Shown here piece by piece: positions 60,347 through 64,000 of a stretch of 64,000 nt of DNA. Position 1 is the stretch's first letter; every line of letters starts with the position of its first letter. The DNA is from Agromyces sp. CF514 (GTDB taxonomy: Bacteria; Actinomycetota; Actinomycetes; Actinomycetales; Microbacteriaceae): NCBI RefSeq assembly GCF_900113185.1, contig NZ_FOZD01000001.1, positions 2,604,001 to 2,668,000 of the forward strand, in the 5' to 3' direction. The notes below the pieces were generated by a model. It saw only the letters and a list, made by a program, of their open reading frames with translations. It did no database searches and was not told where the DNA came from. Made by a program: the position numbers and the translations under genes.

Positions 60347-61425
60347 GACTTGACCTCGATTCCGTGCTCGTCGAACGTCTCCCCGTCTTCGAGGCCCGCA
60401 AGGCCTCCGGGACCGGCGGACAGGGTGCCGCCGGGGACGACGGAGGTCTCGGCGACCTGGCCGGCCGCCTTCGCCACTCGGCGGCGGCCGCGCAGGCGCG
60501 GGTCGGCGAGGTCGTTGAGGCTCTCGCCGACGAGCGTGATGCCCAGCACGGTGAACACGATCGCGAGGCCCGGGAACAGCGCGGTCCACCAGATGCCGCT
60601 CGTGACGTCGGACTGCGCCTTGTTGAGGTCGTAGCCCCACTCGGCGGCCGCGGTCGGCTCGATGCCGAAGCCGAGGAAGCCGAGTCCGGCCATCGTGAGG
60701 ATCGCCTCGGACGAGTTCAGCGTGATGATGAGCGGCAGCGTGCGGGTGGCGTTGCGGAGCACGTGCCGGAACACGATGCGCGAGTTCGACGCGCCGAGCA
60801 CCTTCGCGGACTCGACGTAGGCCTCGGCCTTGATGCGCACGGTCTCGGCGCGGATGACCCGGAAGTACTGCGGGATGAAGACGACCGTGATCGAGCCGGC
60901 CGCGGCGAGGACGCCGCCCCACAGGTCGGACTGGCCGCCCGAGATGACGATCGACAGCACGATCGCGAGCAGCAGCGACGGGAACGCGTAGATCGCGTCG
61001 CACACGACGACGAGCACGCGGTCGAGCCAGCCGCCGAAGTAGCCGGAGTACAGGCCGAGCGCGACGCCGATGAAGATCGAGAGCAGCACGGCGACGACGA
61101 TCACGAGGATCGCGGTCTGGGTACCCCAGATGACGCGGGAGAGCACGTCGTAGCCGCCCACCGTCGTGCCGAACGGGTGCTCGATCGACGGCGGCTGCTG
61201 CGTACCGAACGAGACGCCGTCCTCCTTGCGCTGGGCGAACCCGTACGGCGCGAACACCGGCGCGAGGAAGGCCGACAGGATGAACACGGCCATCATGACG
61301 AGGCCGGCCACGAGCATGCCCCGCTGGAGGCCGACGCTCTGGCGGAGCTGGTGCACGACCGGCAGGCGGTCGCGAAGCCGGCGCTTCGGCACCGGAGGGA
61401 CGGACGTCGCGGAAGTCGCGGTCAT
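60343..61425 (-). CDS. ABC-transporter permease, DppC type
   Basis: A 360-residue inner-membrane permease with six helices. It has the N-terminal OppC-like segment (AVFILSAFLAPVFAPYGF) and the EAA loop near 200-235 (ESAKVLGASNSRIVFRHVLR). A long C-terminal cytoplasmic tail of about 70 residues is unusual. ATG at 61425. The gene follows dppB with only 1 nt between, and its stop overlaps the ATPase gene. Confidence 0.92.
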   Translation of the reverse strand: MTATSATSVPPVPKRRLRDRLPVVHQLRQSVGLQRGMLVAGLVMMAVFILSAFLAPVFAPYGFAQRKEDGVSFGTQQPPSIEHPFGTTVGGYDVLSRVIWGTQTAILVIVVAVLLSIFIGVALGLYSGYFGGWLDRVLVVVCDAIYAFPSLLLAIVLSIVISGGQSDLWGGVLAAAGSITVVFIPQYFRVIRAETVRIKAEAYVESAKVLGASNSRIVFRHVLRNATRTLPLIITLNSSEAILTMAGLGFLGFGIEPTAAAEWGYDLNKAQSDVTSGIWWTALFPGLAIVFTVLGITLVGESLNDLADPRLRGRRRVAKAAGQVAETSVVPGGTLSAGPGGLAGLEDGETFDEHGIEVKS

Positions 61426-61426
61426 C

Positions 61427-62518
61427 TCAGAACCTCACCCTCGGGTCGATGAACGCGGCGATGATGTCCACGATGAAGTTGGTGAGCGCCACGATGATCG
61501 CGAGCAGCACCACGATGCCCTGCACGGCCACGAAGTCGCGCGACTCGAGGAACTCGGCCAGCGCGAAGCCGAGGCCCTTCCATTCGAAGGTCGTCTCGGT
61601 GAGCACGGCGCCCGCGAGCAGCAGGGCGATCTGGAGGCCGATGACCGTGATGATCGGGATCAGCGCCGGCCGGTAGGCGTGCTTGCGCAGCAGTCGCGAC
61701 TCGGCGACGCCGCGTGAACGGGCGGCATCCACGTAGTCGGTCGAGAGCGTGCCGATGACGTTGGTGCGCACGAGACGGAGGAAGATGCCGGCGGTCAGGA
61801 GACCGAGCGCGATCGAAGGCAGGACGGCGTGGGCGAGCACGTCGCCGAGCACCGCCGGATCGCCCGTCATGAGGGCGTCGATCGTGTAGAAGCCGGTCTT
61901 GTTCGGCAGCGTCTGCAACTGCAGTTCTGCGCCCACGCTGGCGCGACCCGCGACCGGCAGCCACTTGAGCCAGACCGCGAAGATGAGCTTCAGCAGCAGG
62001 CCCGCGAAGAAGATGGGGATCGCGTACCAGAAGATCGCGAGCACCCGGAAGAACGCGTCGGGCGCCTTGTCGCGGTAGTACGCGGCGGCGAGGCCGAGCG
62101 GGATGCCGACGCAGAACGCGACGATGAGCGAGTAGAACACCAGCTCGAAGGTCGCCGGGCCGTACGTCGCGAGCACCTCGACCACCGGACGGTTCGTCGT
62201 GACCGTCGTTCCGAGGTCGAAGACGGCGATGCGGCCCAGGTACTCGAGGTACTGGATCAGCAGCGGACGGTCGTACCCGGCGGCGGCGCGCAGCTCTGCG
62301 AGCGCCTCGGGGCTCAGGCGTCCGCCCTGCGCCGCCGTGATCGGATCACCGGTCGTGCGCATCAGGAAGAACACGAGCGTGACGAGGATGAAGATCGTCG
62401 GGAAGATCAGCAGGAAGCGGACCAGCAGGTAGCGGGCGAAGCCGCCGCCCTGCGCCTTGGGCTTGGGGCGCGGGATCGCCGGCCCCTCCGCGGTGGAGAG
62501 GGTGTTGACAGTGCTCAT
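61427..62518 (-). CDS. ABC-transporter permease, DppB type
   Basis: A 363-residue permease. The first helix (YLLVRFLLIFPTIFILVTLV) follows a basic N-terminus, then comes the DppB-type periplasmic stretch (GDPITAAQGGRLSPEALAEL). The EAA loop is DAARSRGVAESRLLRKHAYR near 258. It forms the channel with the DppC-like subunit. ATG at 62518, 89 bp after the binding-protein gene and its hairpin. Confidence 0.92.
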   Translation of the reverse strand: MSTVNTLSTAEGPAIPRPKPKAQGGGFARYLLVRFLLIFPTIFILVTLVFFLMRTTGDPITAAQGGRLSPEALAELRAAAGYDRPLLIQYLEYLGRIAVFDLGTTVTTNRPVVEVLATYGPATFELVFYSLIVAFCVGIPLGLAAAYYRDKAPDAFFRVLAIFWYAIPIFFAGLLLKLIFAVWLKWLPVAGRASVGAELQLQTLPNKTGFYTIDALMTGDPAVLGDVLAHAVLPSIALGLLTAGIFLRLVRTNVIGTLSTDYVDAARSRGVAESRLLRKHAYRPALIPIITVIGLQIALLLAGAVLTETTFEWKGLGFALAEFLESRDFVAVQGIVVLLAIIVALTNFIVDIIAAFIDPRVRF

Positions 62519-62542
62519 GGATTCCTCAGGGGTACAGGGGAA

Positions 62543-62574
62543 CGGGGACGACCCGCTGGTGCAGGTCGTCCCCG
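62543..62574. terminator. Hairpin between binding-protein and permease genes
   Basis: CGGGGACGACC (62543-62553) and GGTCGTCCCCG (62564-62574) form a perfect 11-bp stem. Inside an operon it could partly terminate or protect the upstream mRNA, so that the binding protein is made in excess. Confidence 0.7.
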
Positions 62575-62607
62575 TCGAAGAGCTTCAACCGAGCCTAGAC
62601 GGTCGGA

Positions 62608-64000
62608 TCAGCCCTTCGAAAGCGCCGCGTAGCGGAACTTGAACGAGGCGTCGAGGGTGTCTTCGGTACCCTCGACATCCGCACCGACGACCGCGACCTG
62701 CGCGCCCTGCATGTACGGGATCGTGGACAGGTCGGCCGCGACCTTGTCCTGGATCTCGCCGATGAGCTCGGCACGCGCAGCCGGGTCGGCCGTGACGGCC
62801 TGCTCGAGGATGAGGTCGTTCACCTCGGGGTTGTCGTAGTGGTTGGCGAGGAAGTTCTCCTTGAGGAAGAACGGCGTCAGGTAGTTGTCGGCGTCGGAGT
62901 AGTCGGGGAACCAACCGAGCTGGTAGGCCGGGTAGAGGTCCGCGACGCGGTCCTTCGAGTACTGCACCCACTCGGTCGACTGCAGGTCGACGGTGAACAG
63001 GCCGCTCTCCTCGAGGTTCTCCTTGATGATCGCGTACTCGTCGCTCGACGACGGTCCGTAGCGTTCGGCCACGTACTGGATCGAGATGTCGAGCGGCGTC
63101 GTGACGCCGGCCGCTTCGAGCGTGGCCGCGGCCTTGTCGGCGTCGGGTGCGCCGTTGCCGTCGCCGTAGAGGCCCTTGAGGGCCTCGTTGGCACCGGTCA
63201 GGCCCTCGGGAACGTACGAGTACAGCGGGGTGAAGGTGCCCTTGTACACGTCTTCCGAGATCGCGTCGCGGTCGATGAGGTCGGCGATCGCCTGGCGGAC
63301 GGCGAGCGCCTTGGCCGGGTCGGCCTCGGGGGTCGTCGCACCGAACGGCATGGTGTTGAAGTTGAAGACCAGGTAGCGGATCTCGCCGCCGGGGCCGTCG
63401 ACGACCTTCACCTTGTCGTTGCCGCGGAGGTCCTCGATGTCGGTCGCACTCAGGGTGCGGTTCGCGACGTCGATGTTGCCTTCCTGCACGTCGAGCTTCA
63501 GGTTCGAGGCATCCGTGTAGTACTTCACGTTGACCGTGTCGGTCTTCGCGGCACCCAGGAGGCCGTCGTAGTCGGCGTTCGCCTTGTACGAGATCAGGTT
63601 GTTGAAGTCGTAGCTCGTGATGACGTACTGGCCGGCGAACGCGTTGCCGGCGACGATGTCGTCGTCGCTGGTCAGCGAGTCGGCCGAGAAGACGTCCTCG
63701 TCGACGATCGGGCCGACCGGGCTCGACAGGATCTGCGGGAAGATCTGGTCGTTCTCGCTGAGCAGGTGGAAGACGACGGTCGTGTCGTCGACGGCCTCGG
63801 TGGACTCGAGGTTGTAGAGCAGCGACGACGGGCCGTTCTCGTCGGCGATCGCGGTCTGGCGGTCGAACGTGAACTTCACGTCGGAGGCCGTGAGGTCGTT
63901 GCCGTTGGCGAACTTCAGGCCCGACTTGAGCTTGACCGTGTACTCGGTCGGCGAGGTGAACTCGGCCGACTCCGCGATGTCGGGCTCGACGTCGGGGCTG
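62608..64000 (-). CDS. ABC-transporter substrate-binding protein (peptide type), 5' end off window
   Basis: The C-terminal 464 codons of a family-5 solute-binding protein; the frame stays open to the right edge, so the signal peptide and start are missing. Recognisable pieces are VKLKSGLKFANGNDLTASDV near the edge, the VRQAIADLIDRDAI segment near the centre and a C-terminal YMQGAQVAVV. It delivers peptides or related ligands to the permease encoded downstream. The ligand is unknown. Confidence 0.9.
   Translation of the reverse strand, partial: SPDVEPDIAESAEFTSPTEYTVKLKSGLKFANGNDLTASDVKFTFDRQTAIADENGPSSLLYNLESTEAVDDTTVVFHLLSENDQIFPQILSSPVGPIVDEDVFSADSLTSDDDIVAGNAFAGQYVITSYDFNNLISYKANADYDGLLGAAKTDTVNVKYYTDASNLKLDVQEGNIDVANRTLSATDIEDLRGNDKVKVVDGPGGEIRYLVFNFNTMPFGATTPEADPAKALAVRQAIADLIDRDAISEDVYKGTFTPLYSYVPEGLTGANEALKGLYGDGNGAPDADKAAATLEAAGVTTPLDISIQYVAERYGPSSSDEYAIIKENLEESGLFTVDLQSTEWVQYSKDRVADLYPAYQLGWFPDYSDADNYLTPFFLKENFLANHYDNPEVNDLILEQAVTADPAARAELIGEIQDKVAADLSTIPYMQGAQVAVVGADVEGTEDTLDASFKFRYAALSKG

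Noticed and set aside
1..64000. CRISPR array
   Set aside because: The short repeats seen (island ends, operators) number two to five, are far apart and lack spacer-like regularity.

Overview
The window is high-GC, densely coded DNA typical of an actinobacterium. Gene style, ATGA stop/start overlaps, frequent GTG starts and a LAXTG (class E sortase) anchor suggest Micrococcales, most likely Microbacteriaceae. That placement is inference; nothing here fixes a species. There is no replication origin, rRNA or CRISPR array. Two tRNA genes are present, at 51758-51831 and 56582-56654.

Left part (1-20.9 kb). A carbohydrate locus (1094-7288) holds a GH3 glycosidase, an MFS sugar permease, a TetR regulator and a GH43 enzyme. 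Three copies of one palindrome (TTACCTAC-N6-GTAGGTAA) sit in front of the enzyme and transporter genes, which makes a small TetR regulon. A sugar-acid pathway follows: an IlvD/Edd dehydratase diverges from an SMP-30 lactonase and a zinc dehydrogenase. Next come a large LAXTG-anchored surface protein and a 14-helix drug exporter. An arsenic locus (16.7-20.8 kb) encodes ArsC, an ArsR-helical-ArsC fusion, an ArsN-like acetyltransferase, an ArsO-like flavoprotein and a divergent ArsR. It shows no intact arsenite efflux pump, and the MFS gene behind arsR is broken. A deletion-fused scar of a second ars copy lies at 7318-7593.

Middle part (21.5-51.8 kb). This is the most unusual region. The 3' 35 nt of the CAU tRNA gene at 51758-51831 recur at 34381 and 21874. 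Each copy is flanked by conserved end blocks: a left end of about 130 bp and a right end of about 240-310 bp. Both ends carry the same 25-bp element, TAAACGTTG twice with an 11-bp period. The right ends also carry 3-4 copies of a GAAAAnCCCTGATCA-like motif about 80 bp apart. I read this as two islands stacked in tandem at one tRNA, plus the right end of a third. No integrase gene is visible. Island 1 (21.9-34.4 kb) carries a LacI-controlled rhamnoside/plant-glycan locus: GH43, alpha/beta hydrolase, SDR, MFS, GH3 and GH78. Island 2 (34.4-51.8 kb) carries a complete Wadjet (JetABCD) anti-plasmid system. Its other cargo is a set of poorly known genes: a DUF1643 protein, a uracil-DNA-glycosylase-like protein, membrane-anchored paralogues, a HExxH peptidase and a TSP3/VPS62-like surface protein. 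Visibly lower GC and gene relics in parts of island 2 fit horizontal origin.

Right part (51.8-64 kb). This looks like ordinary backbone: a GT4 glycosyltransferase, a DMT transporter, peptide deformylase, AzlC/AzlD amino-acid export, a gamma-glutamylcyclotransferase-like protein and tRNA-Asn. A minus-strand peptide/nickel-type ABC transporter operon then runs off the window, with a 2-hydroxyacid dehydrogenase as its last gene.
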